Assembly (NCBI RefSeq): GCF_030848805.1
Contig: NC_092358.1
Location: forward strand, 24,417,073 to 24,481,072
Source of the DNA: Temnothorax longispinosus
Taxonomy: Eukaryota > Arthropoda > Insecta > Hymenoptera > Formicidae
Length of the DNA stretch: 64,000 nucleotides
Reading direction: 5' to 3'
How positions within the stretch are numbered: the first letter of the stretch is position 1; the number at the start of each line of letters is the position of its first letter. This document shows, one piece after another, positions 14,337 to 28,965 of the stretch. The position numbers and the translations under genes were made by a program. Under the pieces are notes generated by a model, which saw only the letters and a program-made list of their open reading frames with translations, was not told the origin of the DNA and did no database searches.

Positions 14337-15415
14337 TTTTTTTCTTTTTTTTTTACAGACATCGTAGATTCGGTGTCCGCGAAATTACCTCATTAAATTC
14401 GTATTACTGTCTACGCTTGTCATCACACTGTCACCGCACTTGAATCCAACATTTTCGCATAATAAATTCCAATTAGATGATTATGACATCGTATCGCAAC
14501 GTAGAATAATAAATTCAAGCACTAAAAATTCGAATTCTCGATAGATATATTTACGTATTAATCATGATTATTATCATGTCGTGAGGAACACATATATTTC
14601 AACGATTTATTGATATTGACGGACGAGACCCGTACCTTTATTGAGGCAGTAGTAACCAGAGAAACGAGAGTCGATTGGACGACCGTCAAAGCGAATTATG
14701 AAAATTGTCGGAAATTTCTGCGACCCGAGTTCCGCGAGTGTTTTCATTGTGCGCGACGTTTTATGGTTTTATCCGCCCGTTATTGCGGGCGGCACGCTGC
14801 ATTAAGATCCAGCGGGTTGTGACGCGAGCGAGCTTTATTGATTCGTAGAATCCCAGCGCGGGAGCCCAAATGCACATAGTTACACCGTTATCTGCCGCAT
14901 TTTTATATGATTGCTGAAAATTGCTTAAATTATAACTTCCTCGGTATTTCAAAAGTTATCGAATTCGAAATGATTCGAAAATGATCTTTGAGCACTGCAC
15001 GAGAGTCGGAATAAAAATTTACGCCCGATATACAAAACGTTTATAGAAAATAAACTTTGAAAATTTTTCAAGACGAAAAGGAAATTATGCAACTAATTAC
15101 GGAACATTTATCACGTACGTTATATCATACAGAATCTATAATCTCGATAATAAAGGAGCGATTAGAACTTGATAAAAATTCTCGGAACGCGCGGAAATTA
15201 AGCTGACAAAGTACTTGACGTCGTCGCGCAGCTGTCGCGACAATCACGGCGATATATAATGCGAACAATGTGATAGCGCGTTCGCAGATAATATGCCGAC
15301 ATCACCGCGTATTCTGTACACAGCGCAAGTCCGTACCTTACGAGCTGCGTTGTACCAGCGAGATTTCGGCATCGTCGGCTTGCACCCTCGACTTGCTTGA
15401 AGAGGATCTGGATTT

Positions 15416-15427
15416 GGGGGGGGGGGG
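15416..15427. repeat. Homopolymer run of 12 G
   Basis: Twelve consecutive G residues followed by TGG. Such runs are rare in this AT-leaning DNA. It could form a G-rich structure or contain a length error. Confidence 0.8.
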
Positions 15428-18400
15428 TGGAGAAAGCGGAGCGAAGTTAGAGAGAAGAGAGTTCGTTAAGGGCCCTCTAAGGTGAAACGACAGGGTGGCC
15501 AAAGGAATCTTCAGTTGCCCTGTGGTTAAACGTAATTTTAACCCCTCGCATCAAGGAACCCTGTTTTCTTCGGCATTTTCGGCTGCAACTTGTCCTCGAA
15601 GTACTCTTACGCCGCTATTTCGGCGGCACAAACGGCGAAGATTTTCAATTACTTCGTTACTTCGTCGCGTTTTCGAAGTGTTTGCGAGACTTAACAGCGC
15701 GCCATTTCCTTTTCTCGCGATATTTATTTATCGCGCGTCGTCCAATCGCGCGATTTCGCCGTCGTCATCGCCTCTGTTGGGTATCGATCCGGCGACGTCG
15801 TGAAAAAGCGGCGACTCGGAATAGAAAGGGACAGCCGGCTCGGAGAAATGCCAAACGGGATGCCTCTCGAACGCAGCAGCCGATGATCGAGCGACCTACT
15901 ACCCTGTTTTCCATGCGATTTGCGAGATCCAAGTTCAAAGTGGTTGGAACAAGTCGTGCGTGGCGAGCATTATTGGCCGCCACGTTAGCCGTATAGGCAT
16001 GTATATCGCGGTTATATCGAACGAAAATGAAATCGCGCATCACGTGAGATCCCCATGTACAGCGGTCTAAAATTGGCGTGCCTGTGTGCGCAAGGTTGAA
16101 CAAACACGATCGTAATGGCTATTTCAAGTATGAACGCGGTTAATTGGAAATAATATCTATGAACTACTACTATCGGAATTTGTATCGCGTCCTAATCGCC
16201 TCTGTTGAAATTCCTCCGGAATATAGCGTCAACGCGAGCGGTATCAGGTGAAATTTCACGAGTCGCAGCGTTATCACTTTTTTTCTTTCCTTTCGCGTCG
16301 GAATCGCAAAGAATGCTAACTCATACGCGAGCGTTCGCGTCACGAGTTACAAATATCGGGCACAGATAACGAGTCTCGTCGAAGCCGACGACGATTGTTT
16401 GAACAATTTGTCAGCGTGAGCGTAATACGCCGTAGTACGACAATCGCGAGCCTTCGGGATTAATTATGGAGCCTTGAAACACAGGCACGTGGAGCTCTAA
16501 CTATATGTAATTGCCGCGATCTTCGCACGTGTCATTGTCGAGCATATTATTAAGACGGCGAATGCCTGTTATGCTTATTGATAAGAATAATGATATTTGA
16601 ATGCCGTAATTACTACGTTAATTGCAGTATTATCGTGAGATAATTGGAGTACTATCGCAAATTGGAATACTTCGCTGTTTTATTTTATTATTAATGAAAG
16701 TGTCGGTGTCAACGAGTACGATGATAAAATAATAATTATAATATTAGTCTCACAATTACATGGTATAATTATAGCATGGGACATATGTCATGCATTCTAC
16801 ACACTATGACGTAATAATTATATTGCTCTTTCCCCTTTGCCAGCTGAATCGATATTGTTGCTAAAGGCTCGAGGATATGTTGCTATATAGGGTATATTGT
16901 TTTGAAATCGCAAAAAGATGGCAACGATACGCCTTTGTTCGTACTGCGGATATTCCATCCGCATTACGCTCGAATATTCAAATAGCAATTATTCGGACAA
17001 TGACCTCCGTAATCGGCACGTCAGCTAAAAAAGGCGCGTTACCGAATATGTCCATATGTACAACGTACGAACGTGTACAACGATTAAAGCATCTATACTA
17101 CGGATATTCCGAGAATATACTTATTTGAATTGTGACGCTCGATTCGAGTAAGTTGTCAACGTACTACTTGTATCTTATCTTCACCTGTTTGCAATATCTT
17201 TCATATCTCAAAGAAAAGTAGAAGATAATTGAAGATTGGAAATGTTTAACAAATTAGAAATAATTCAATGTTGTTAATATTGTCCGAAACAGCGTAGTTT
17301 GTACTTCTTTTTATCCAGCCTCAGTGTACCTCAGAAAACCGTAGTTATTTTCGAAAAAGCGAGTCTTTTAAAAATTTAAAGAAGAGCATCTTTTTTTCTG
17401 CTGATGGAATTAGATCGTTGTCACATTGTTCTTCGCGGATAATAAATTGGAAGAAAAGCAGGGGAAATGTCGTGTGGCGGTATCCTCTCAGACTAGACGG
17501 AAGTCATTAGCAGCGGCACTTAGAAAGCACTACAAGAGCTGCGTAATCACATTGAGTAGAAGAGCATCTCGCGGATGCAACAGCCAATTGACGTGCACCA
17601 CCGTGATTGTCTCTATTCGCGGAAATAGATTCAACTTTATCAGTTGCGAAAATGTTGCGCTGAGTGGAACGGTATGTAGTCTTCGGAATAGATAACTCCT
17701 GCGGAGGGCTTAAGGACTCTCGCGTGTAAGGACCGATCGATGGATATCAGGAAATTGGGATCGCCGGCGCATGTGATGCTTAAGTCGTGTACATTGTCCT
17801 CCTTGTGTGTGCTTGCTCTGTCGGTCTATCCCGCCCCTCGGTTCCGATCCAAAGCCGCGACTGCGTAATATCGGACGCTGGTGGGCGACGTTAATCGCGA
17901 TAAAGCCATTATCGCGATGACCGTCGTGCGTGCACGCGCATAAAGCGCCGCGATAAACTCCCGCTCGGATGAATAGTTTTCACCTTGTGCTTGGTTTCAA
18001 AAATAAGGCAGAAGGCTTTCGGCGGAAGCGCCGTATTCGTGAGGAAATTCTGCGTTCCGCAAACTGTCGCGAATATTGAAATTGCGCGAATGTGAAAGAG
18101 AGAAATAAAAAGATAGATACCTATTGGCAGAAAAGTCATATACACCTAATTTCAAGCCGAATTATAACGAAAGCATTAAAAATTGTTTTGTTATTGTTAT
18201 TGATCCTTTTATGAATTAAAAAAAACGATCGCAATGTCGATCAGCAAAAGTACTAAATGTGCAAATAGATAATGCGCGAACTTGAAAATTTTAACGTTAA
18301 CGATACTATATACCTAAATAATTAAACGATGTCGATATATAAATATAATTGAAACATAACAGGTTCAAAAACAGAAATAAAATAAATTAATGCGCTTATG

Positions 18401-20159
18401 AAATGAGATATACAAACGTCTAAAATAATTTTATCTGTAAAGACTATAATGAATATTTAAACTTAATTTGTTCTTATTTCTTGTTATTTATTACATTTAT
18501 TTTTTGTATTATTTTCTTTGTCATTTTCTCTTATTACATTCAGCGTTCTTAAAATTCCGCGCCACAAGCACGCTAGAATCCATCCGTGGTGATGCACGTC
18601 CGCCGCAGCATCCAGCTGCAAGGTAACATAGCGCTTGTGCGCGCTTACTCCCGCCGGCACACATAACAATCTTAATTATATAACGAGCGTGTAATCGAGC
18701 ACTTTCATTGTTGCCAACCGGCGGCCGACGCAGGAAGCGCCAGAAGCACGATTCTCCGATGAGCGACCGTTGAACCAGCTTTTATCGGCGTCGCCGATAC
18801 TTCCGCGACGAAGCAAGTCGCGGCTCAGTCAGCCAGATGCGATCGAAGATCGCACATTTGTGATTTTCCATCACGGAGCCGGATGCTGCGCCGATCCAGT
18901 CAACTCATCGTTCGTTGTATACAACACAGACGGAACCGTGCCCAATTACTCGACCGGCGCGTTGAACCTTTCGAATCGCATGATTATTAATCGCCGATAA
19001 CGGGGTTAATCCGAGATGTGATCCGCGATTTAATGATGATTGCCGCGACGTCGTTTAAGATTCGCGTGTGCGATATAAATAGATCGGAGATGCGAGCGGA
19101 CAGGGTCAATGCCGATAGAAATCGAAAGGATTAATCTCTCGAATACTCGCACTTTCCATTGACCCCGTTCATTAATCGACATGCACGACCGCGCCGGTTG
19201 AAATCGTCGGATACCTTCGACGGAGAAATCGAGTAAGAAAGATAGTATAAAAAAAAAAATAGCAAGAAAGAGAGATTCGCCGAGATGTGTATGCTCGACA
19301 TGCATTTCTTGCGATGGTGAAAATTATATAGGGCAGAATATAGATACGTACGTAGAAAGATGTGTCATGAGAGTTATTAAGATTTTAATTTTTAGGATTG
19401 GTAATAATTTGATAATTATTATTATTTTGCAAGCAAACGGAAGTTTGAAGATTACAAACTGAAACAACACAAACGATAATTAAGCTTTTATTATCGTTTC
19501 TCAACGAGTAGATAAGGAACGTTTATATCAGTGCGATCGTGACTTGCTTTTCAATATTTTCGGCGAACATCCATTTGCGCTCGATTTCGTCATGCTTATT
19601 TTTAATTCAATAGCTACATATTTCGTCAACCTGAAACAAAAGATTCCATTTAAATTCTAAAGGAAAATAATAAAAACGCGTATGTTAAAAAACCTTTCAA
19701 TTTGATGCGAGCTGTTTTTTATACGACACACATCTGAAACTTTGTAGTTTTCCCATTTGAGAAAAATCGCCCCATAACCTTTCATATACGATTTTATCCC
19801 GTGCAGCTTTTAAAGTAACAACATTTTCTATATCGTTTCGAGTTACGCTTCGACGTGTTCGGCGTCGTATTTCTAAAGGATCGGCAGTATATATTGAGCG
19901 GGAACTGGCGGGAACTATCTTTCCCCGCCGGCGTATCGAACCATGCGATAATTACAGCCGAGCTCGGGGAGCGGTTAATTAAAGTTACATCCATAGAATA
20001 CGGTTAATGCGCGGTATCTGGCTTTTCTGGAATTATCGAAACTACCGATACGGAGTCGGTCTGCGTTGAAATATCGTTAAACGAGAGCGCGGGAAAACTA
20101 GAGCGGTGTTTCTATACGATTTTAATGTGTCTCACGAACAGCGCACATTACGTGACAAT

Positions 20160-20201
20160 TAATTACATAATAATGATGATTAATTACACAATAATGACGA
20201 T
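20160..20201. repeat. Two head-to-tail copies of a 21-bp unit rich in TAAT cores
   Basis: Copy 1 (20160-20180) and copy 2 (20181-20201) match at 19 of 21 positions. Each copy contains TAATTA and AATAATGA. TAATTA is the standard homeodomain-binding core, so the duplication doubles a potential homeodomain site. It may also be chance AT-rich repetition. Confidence 0.7.
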
Positions 20202-23200
20202 AATAACAATGAAGACGCGTCGGAGGATGCCTCTCGATCTCGACGATCGTGGTCGATAAACTCGGGCCGCTTTAATTATACCGAAACGTATTTTCGGGGG
20301 TATTACTCATTCCCCGGCGATTAATATTCCGTTCTAAATCCGTCGCGCGTTTCAAGTATTACGGTGGAAGAAACGCGTTCGCGTCACCCGCGCGAATTGC
20401 GCGCAGAAAGCGGAGACAAACGCGCCAAAAGCAACAGTACACTCCCGGTTTTTGTACAATCCGTAAATCTTATCTTGCAATAATTCCGTGACGTACCGGG
20501 CGTCGCGCCATTGTCGCACCGAGGCAGTCGCCGTTATAAATCTATGAGATACGGAGCGATTATCTCAGTCAACAGGGGAATTTTTACGGGCGACGTGCGT
20601 CATCTTGCTTCCCCCCGTGACTCCCCTCTGCGAAGGGGGAGGGGAGAGAGGGAACTTCGCCCATTCCGGATGGGCTTCGCCGCGGGCTGTCCTCGGACGC
20701 GAGGGAACTTTCCACGTGGTCAGCGGAATTAATTCGCAGCTAAGCTGAGCCCCGACCTCGCTCTTTCTCCATGTGATCCAATTACGACGGAACGGGATTA
20801 GGTCGAGACACGTGAACTCGCATTCCCTACGTTCCCCACCTTTTTCCTCGACGTCGTCCGATTAATCCGCCATTATTCTCCCGCGAGCTCTCATCTTTAC
20901 TTCAACAGTCTCGAATCGTCGTCGTCGTCGGACGTGCACGCCGCCGTTTTCGAAATCCTGCGCAAACTTTGAAATTTTTATATCCTCGCAAATATTTCCC
21001 CTCCGACGCGATCCCGATGCGGAAAAGGTCACGCGGGGTGAGAGATCGATTGTCGGAGCTCCACTTGGCACATGCGGTGCCGGAGTTTTTGCTCCGAATG
21101 TAAAATTAGGTGCGTTCGGGCCGGCCGCGAGCTAGGATTTCGGGGAGCAGTGGACGTAAATAGATCAACCGTTAGAATGCGGCACGTCTTATTCATACTT
21201 ACGTAAACAGGTCTTGAGGACGCGGCCCGAAGTCATCACGGCTGAACGAATAAGGAAGTGACCCGTGAACGAGAAATCCTCCTTTACTTTTGCATAATAT
21301 TGTAATACCCCTGTACTTAACGAAGATATTTACGGTAACGAGAAAAATCTCGTAAAGTTTACATAATTTATTAGGAAAGTAACATACGTGCGAACGCAAC
21401 ACATGTACGTCGTTAATTAGATTTAATCTTTTAACGACAGTATTATTTCGGAGATAAATATCAGGCTCTAACCAATTTAGCTTTAAGTAGCCAATTAACT
21501 CGAGGAACATATAATTCCCAAGGTTCAGGCTACTAGAAAATTACGCAGCTGGCTCGTCGCGCACGATGGATGCCTACGCCCTCGTGTCGAACCGCGGTGG
21601 AATTTTCATTCGCGGGGAGAAAAATACAAACGCGAGGAAATGAAAAAGTGCATTTCGGACGAGGATAGTCGGGTCACGTTCCCGTCGCGCGTACTTTTCC
21701 ACCGCCATCGTCATTATTGCCGTTGTTTACCAACACTTTTCCACGTTTTAGCGCTCCCCCGTGCGCACGCCTTCGCCTTTACCTTACACGGAGGAAGCTC
21801 GTACGTGCCACGGTAAAACGCTCTCGAGTACGCGAATAAAACAAGTTATAGCACATGGAACGAAGTTGTTTCCGCGGATCGAGCGGTTACGGTCTCACGC
21901 ACCCGCGAGCGCGTTTCGAAAGACCGCCCTCCGAATCGATGCCCTTCCGGGTTATGCGCGCGTATTGCCAGTAGGAAATACCAGAAATTCTTAGACTAAA
22001 ATGCCAGCCAACCAGGCTCTAACCTTGGCTTGGAAATATGCTGCGCGAGCTAGTTATAGTTTATAAAGATACCGCGCGCGCGCCACGAAGCCGCAATCGC
22101 AGATTTCTCTCGTCTTCGAATAGAACATTTCGCAATCAGGCATTAATAGTTCGTCCAATTAGACTCGCAGGAAAATTCGGCCAATATTTACGTAACGCCG
22201 GGCATATTATTGATCCCGTCCGAGCTCTCATGGTTTATAGCGATTTGTATATAAAAGTGGAGAAACGTTTGGACTAGGAAGATCGAGAGAAGAAGCGACA
22301 ACGTACATATCCTCCATTTGTCATCGTAAGAGCAAACGGAAGAAAAGCGGATAGAAAATGCTCGACATCGAGGAAGAAGAAATCAAATTACGCGCGAGAT
22401 TACGCCCTAAAAAAATAAGCTGTTCGTGTAATTGTGAATATTTTACGCGACGCGTAGACGCGAAAGCCGCTCTTCGTTTTCTTCGTGAGCAACAAGCTTT
22501 TCGCGGTACATTTTATTAATGCGCGCCGATCTAGCCCCGTGGAATTTTAATGCGAGGGGCTCCGCGGAGTACACGAAGACACTCGCGAGAGAAGATCGCA
22601 TTTGCAGCCGAGCACCGTCGCTACGTCGTCGTCGCCGTTGTCGTCGTCGGTACAGGGTGCGTCCGTTGCATGGGAAGAAGTATCGATCGGTCTATGTCTT
22701 CGAGGCATTTTATTTTTCTTCCCGCCGTACTCCTTCCGGTCGCATTTCTTCTCGCGCGCTCGCGCGATCTCAGACGGACAATAAAACCTTTGGGACCCTT
22801 GATCTCTTGATCTAATTCAACTCGAGCGGTGTATTAATTTTTTTGTGCAGATAACTTTCGGATGAAGATAACCGGTGCTTTTCGATCGGAAACGTCTACC
22901 GACCGAGATGGTTGTTAAAAGGACATGATAAAGATTTTCGCGTTTTACCTCGCAATCTTCGTGGCTCGCCCAATGTTTCGGTGAAAGTAATCCAAGTTAG
23001 TGCGATCCTCCTGAGATCGTTGGCTCGTGTCCATCGCAAATCTCGATCCGGTGCTACCGTTGAAATATCGGTGACTCCAAAATCCGGTTGCTTGCCACGT
23101 AGTTCCTCGTTCGCTCCTCCTTCCATATTTCCTCATAGGAGGAACTCTAATCCTTTTGAGGAATATTCCCAAGGAAAGGATCCATCTTGCAGCGCACGGA

Positions 23201-25765
23201 TTCTTTCCAACGTCGTGTAAATATTGTATTACTTAATACTTCATTTCCATGTTTCTCCTTTGAGAAAATGTTGGTACGAGCGTATATTCGCGATATTTAC
23301 ATCGTGATAGAAATATAAATTGGCGATGGCTTTAGAAAATTTTTTAAATATTTTTGTTATTGTTGTAATAATATTATTGTTGTATTAACAACCCATGTTA
23401 ATATCACAAATAAAATGGTTTCAAATTAAGTACAGGGAAAGTGATACAGAGCCTTGCCGCCACCAAGATTACGGCTCCGTTCGACGAGACCGAGATTCTC
23501 TATCTATTTTCCAATCTTGAAATCCCGAAAGTAATCGGAGCTGGTCCAGCTCCGTGGCGGCGTTTGGTTCGTGCCTCGTCGCAAATCCAGATCGTGAAAC
23601 GTGGTCGGATATCAGTGAGATATCGCCGATGTCGAATCGCCCTTTTCTCTTTCTCGCTACTAGCCGCTATACTAGCTACTACATGCTTTCTCTCTCTCGG
23701 TTCCCCTGCGGGAGCACCTTTCTCTCGCCCATTTCTCCACCCCTTTCTCTCCTCGCCCGGAAGGGGTAGGAGGGCGGAGGCGGCCACCGACGATCGATCA
23801 CCCACCTCGCCCACGTTTCTTCCTTCCGCTTTTCGCAATGGAAACCGCACGAACATTCGCGGCTCCGAAAACAGCGCTTTTTGTCGGACGCGCGCACCGG
23901 CTACCCTCGAAGAGTTTTTTATGAGATACTCGTGTGTAGTTACGGACCCCACGGGAAAACACGCAACTCAGCTCCTCTCTCGGAAATGACTTACTCCGTC
24001 CAGAATATTAGGAGGTAACTATTCCGCTTATGCGAGATATTTAGAAAAGCGTTTCTTGGAAGTTATTAGGATGCATCGAAGTAGAAATTATTATTATGCG
24101 ATTACGTAGCCGACACGCAACGAATCGAACGTTCGTCTTCGTTTCGTTTGTTGTTTTCAGTCGCGTCGTGAAAGCTATAACTAATTCATAATTATGACGT
24201 TGCGATCTCGAGCCTTTGATAATTTCTCTCTATTTTAACAGTGCCGTTCGTAACACACAATTGAACACAGACGTAACGGGCTAATCTCGAGAGTAACGCT
24301 ACGTGCTCTCGTCGGGATCCTCATTTTTCATAACGTCAGCTTATTAAAGTAAATTAACCGGCAATGGAATATCTGAATACATTAATTATGCATTCGACAA
24401 CGAAGGCAACGAAGTGAACGGCATACACGCACAATATGCTCGTCCGGTCGAATATAATATCGCGATTATATTGGATACCATATTCGAGCGGATATAATTT
24501 ACATACATACACGGAGACCCTTCGTATTGTACCCTTCGATATTTTAAAAGTACATTCTACCCATCTGCGATAACAAACGTGATATTCCAGTTCAACGATT
24601 GGAATTTACATGGATTTTATACGCAAGATTATTATTATTATTTTCGTTAATGAGAAAACGATCCTTTAGTATAATCAAGACACGCGCGAGCACAATAGAA
24701 GGGAAAGAAGCAAAAAATATAAGATAAAAATAAAGATTCATACAAAATAATTACAATAACTACAATATAATCATCGAAAATAATGAATCAGTAAGCAACC
24801 AAATATGAAATGTGTATTTTACGACACACGTTATTGAAATGATTATTGATTACATACATAATATGTTAACACAGTTAAAACTGTGCGCCATATGTAGTGC
24901 TCGATGTAATCTTGCATGGAATTGTGCAATAATTATCGTAAATCTCATTTTTTTCTCAATAATCTGTACATGATTAATTTTCAAATTATTATCTCATTCG
25001 ATTCAGCGATTGCTACTCATAATAATAACGCGAATACATCGGGACAATAATATATCAGCCGCATCAACTATCGAAACACGGTCGACGGGCAAAAGTCAAT
25101 ACTGTAACGGCGATGAGTGAAAGTGTAAAATTGTAGTACCTGGAAATATTAAAAAGCGCCGATATACATAAAAATCAAAAGAAAGGCAATTCTGCGTCGT
25201 AAACGATGATCAGTGAGAGAAATTCTTCATTCATCCGTGCCCAAGCTGCTCGAGGAAATCCTGTTGGCGTCTGCTCTAGCGTATCAGGATAGAAATACTT
25301 ACTGGACGGATAAGAGAGAAAAAGAGGCATGTCTTCGCGCTTTCAGTATTCCGTGAACAATTCACAGTGTATCCGTGTACGGCCAATATAGTCGCGGGAT
25401 TTCCCGTACGATTGTTTCTCGCGATTATCGTCGATCGGCGGTCTCGAGAAAAAGCAAAGGCTCTTTAGTGACATTTAGATCGTGATATTAAATAACCTCA
25501 TGTACGGAGAACTCGTTTTATAACAGTGGTCCTCTTGGAGAGGAGGAATTTTCTCATCTTCGAGAGGATTTCCGTCTCTGTTGCGAGCGAGGAACAAAGT
25601 AAAATTGAATTCGTTTTTTATGTGATGAAGACTGGACGTCGGTCAGAAACAAAATATGTTAAAAAATTATACTAGATAATATTATTGTATTATATTATTA
25701 AGGTTATTAAATTATAGAATAATTGAAGAGGAGCTTAAATGTCATTAATTGTCGCGTGTATGTAT

Positions 25766-25804
25766 AGCCATTTAAATTCTATTAGAAATAGAATTTAAAT
25801 GGCT
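25766..25804. repeat. Perfect 18-bp inverted repeat with 3-nt loop
   Basis: The arms 25766-25783 and 25787-25804 are exact reverse complements (5' arm starts AGCCATTTAAATTC) around the loop AGA. The structure is 39 nt in all. No flanking target-site duplication is evident. It could be a minimal palindromic transposon remnant or a small hairpin. Confidence 0.85.
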
Positions 25805-26989
25805 TTCTTGGATTTGAAAAATAAAAACGCGAAACAATTCAAATAATTCTAAACATTCTAACGCTATACTTCTAAAATATTCTGATGCTTTTAATAACTT
25901 TGTAGATTCGCCTCTGAGCATCCAGGTAAAAATTATGCTTTCATCAAATACACATATAATCATGAAAACTTAAATTATTAAGAGAAATATTTCTCTTTCT
26001 TGGAGAAACATTTATGTATTAATGAGAGATTTCCTGGGAATTATTTTACACGCCAATCGGATTATATGCGTGCAGTTGTCGGATAACATTTAACATAAGC
26101 GCTGAAGTAATCATTTCCTCGAGCGAAACGGAAATTCCGAGATAAGCCGATACGAAAAGAAGGGAAGGATATAATTGGTCAGCGCAATTCTTATCGAATC
26201 TTCTAATACTTTAAACTCGTATTTTACGTAACAACGACGCGCATTTTTTTGCGACGTAACCAAAACATAATAAACGCTCACTAGCGTTAATTATTAATAA
26301 TGTGTATAATTGATGTACGTAGGATTTTCTTGATCGTGACTCACGTTTATTACAACTTCGTACTTTTTTATATAGCGTTCAATGCGTAGCGTTTTTTCTC
26401 ACATTAAACACGATTGATCGCACATTTATCATTATTAAGGTTTTCCGACGGTTTTTGCGTCAACCGCGATGAAAAGTATCTCGCTCGGTATTTCCCAGGT
26501 TTCATTCTCCAGGCACGTACGATAAGCCCGCACTTTCCTCCACACGTGTATCTAATAACAACAGCAAAAAACGACGATACAATCAACGATACGTCGTAAT
26601 CTTGCGCAGCAGGTTTTATAAAGAAAAAAAAAGAAGAAAGAAGCAAAAAAAGCAGGAAACATGTTGCGAGTTGGAAGCTCGAAGACTGACGCCAGGCTGA
26701 CAGTTGCGTGATATTTCGTTCCGAGATTCGTTTTATCGCAAAATCAACAGACTGCCTACGTGGATTATCTGGAACGTAGGAAGATACTTGGAGCCGCGCC
26801 GTAATGACGTCGAGATAACAAATACGTGAATTTTAGCGAGGAGTTTTAGCGGAGGGCCGTAGATCGTCCCGCGTGCAGTAGTCGAAACAAATTGGTCATA
26901 AAATCCCTAAACGGCGATGCAGTTTCTCCTCTTAAAAGGCGCCACGACGAAAGAGAATGATATAACCCGCGAATCACGCCGTCCGATCG

Positions 26990-27014
26990 TCTCTCTCTCT
27001 CTTTCTCTCTCTCG
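26990..27014. repeat. (CT)n microsatellite, interrupted
   Basis: Runs of CT dinucleotides with one TTT interruption, oriented with pyrimidines on the + strand, as at 9489, 13926 and 30241. Confidence 0.85.
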
Positions 27015-28534
27015 GGCGAGTTCTGAGGATGACAACCGGCCGTATTTTCGCCGGATAATGGGTTTCTTGGCTTTTTCTTCTCTCCCCCTGCCCCCTCTTC
27101 TCTTCTCTCCTCTCGACCTCAGCTGCTTCTTCGCCATTAAGTTCCCTTGCTCGATTCAGACGTTCTCCGCAGACGACGAAATTATCGGCGAGCAGAGTGA
27201 GACGCGGCGCGCTCGGTTTACTTCCGCATGCGTCGGCGTCGGCCGTAAATTTTCGTCGTACAAGCGCCGCACTCGAACGCACTCGCCCGCCGAAATTAAT
27301 TCCGCACGAGTGTCACAATCCGGCCGATGAAAAACCCGGGCGTAGAAATCGCCATTTCATTCCCGGAAATGAAAAAAAATGTCCCATCGCGCTCCTCTCG
27401 CGATTCCGTTGTCGCCGATATCTTCATCTATCAATCCAGCTATCAATTTCCATTCAATTGATAACTTACCAATTTCTTATTCGTTTCATTACGCCACAAA
27501 TATCGAAAGTATCAATTCTGGAACGATTACGTGACTATTTTGCCCGCTTACGTCGAACTTTCCAGAGAGCTATTTTAGACGTATGTATAGTTTTCGAAGT
27601 TCGAAATGTCGACTGGTCATAATCCTGCAAACTGACTTCGAAAAACTTGCGTCAATATTAGCGCGTTCTTCATGGCACTGTTCTTCGCGAGGCATATCCA
27701 ACTATTTGATCAAGCGCTTGTCTCTCGACGTTATTGCGTATTACGATTGTTCTTATCGATCGATCGGAATAGTAAAGCAAATATTGACGATGAACGCGGA
27801 CGGAAGTTTCGTACGCTGCTGGGGTCGTCGTTTCGACGCTTATGGTAAATTATCTTCGTCGGACAAGTGTTTGGCGAGGCTTTGCGAAACACCTTCATTC
27901 ATGGCTCAGTGTCGGAACTTTTAATTTTAATCCCGCTTGTGCGAGTCGCGCAAAATAAACGATAAGTCGTTTACATCGTTGCGTTACACAAGTGTCGTTT
28001 TGCGCATGCAATTTGCGCATGCCATTCGATTTGATAGCGCAAGCTATAAAATCTGCTCTCCTGCACTCGAACGATTCATAAAGCTCGCGCGCCCACGCAC
28101 GCAATCGAAATGCATTTTATTTTTTTCAATTGTCGTGCGACAACGGCGCGGCGTTTAATTGAATCGTGTGCCTTGTAGAAACGAATGATTGCGAACGAAT
28201 CGTTCGTTCTGGAAGCGACAGACTTTTAAAGGTTTTGCCTGAAATCTTTCGGAAGTAAATTTTATTTCGCACTTTCGTCACAAGCGGCTAGAATATAAAT
28301 AACTTCACTTCTATATAGAAATACAACGACATATATTTTATGTTAAAAATGTATAGTTCCATTGTTCGTGAAATGTTTTTAAATATATAAATATTTCTCC
28401 AATTTTTTACTTTCAATTTTTTTAAAATTGAAAGCTGCAATTATAAATTTAATATACAAATAATGGTTAAGATGTTTCCAAAAAGATTAGCTCCAGAAGG
28501 GCTTACAATGGCGATAGGATAAAAGGAACAACAT

Positions 28535-28965
28535 AATGCCGGTTTAGCCCAGGTCCGGGTATTCAATGGGGGCCCTTCAGAGGGGGGACTCGGCATCTCC
28601 GGCTGCTTGGGAGGGGCAGACCTACCTACACGTATTTGGGGCGCTATTTAAATGGAGGCTTATAGGGCAGGTCCGCGTTCTCGCCTTGCTATCTGGAGCA
28701 GCAGCGCCTGTGTCTGCAGAGACTGTGTCGTATTGATCTGTCGGTCCGCCTGGCACCGCGCTCGAGAAAGAGCGACGAGCGGCAGGAAGATAGGGGCAGG
28801 AAGAGGGGGAGGGAGATGGAAGGAGGACGAGGGGTAGCGTCCGAGCGGGGGCGAGGCGCAGCTTATTATAACCCGCACAATAAAGTTCAATAAGAATCTT
28901 CTCCAGAGTGGGGTAGGACGATTCATATAATGCCTGGGTTGGATGGAGGTCCGGCATTCTCGATA
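28535..28965. other. GC-rich block with G-runs inside AT-rich noncoding DNA
   Basis: The sequence changes abruptly from AT-rich to GC-rich, with G-runs (GGGGGCCC, GAGGGGGGAC, GGGAGGGGC, AGCGGGGGCGAGG) and relatively few CGCG words compared with other GC-rich parts of the window. The word AGGTCCGG occurs near both ends (about 28550 and 28950), and AATGCC occurs just inside each border. Frames of about 110 codons on the - strand show no recognisable domain. Candidates are an enhancer, an insulator-like element, an unannotated exon or an old transposon fragment; the sequence alone does not decide. Confidence 0.4.

Noticed and set aside
24870..24885. 16-bp near-palindrome CACAGTTAAAACTGTG
   Set aside because: Short and isolated, with no target duplication or further pairing.
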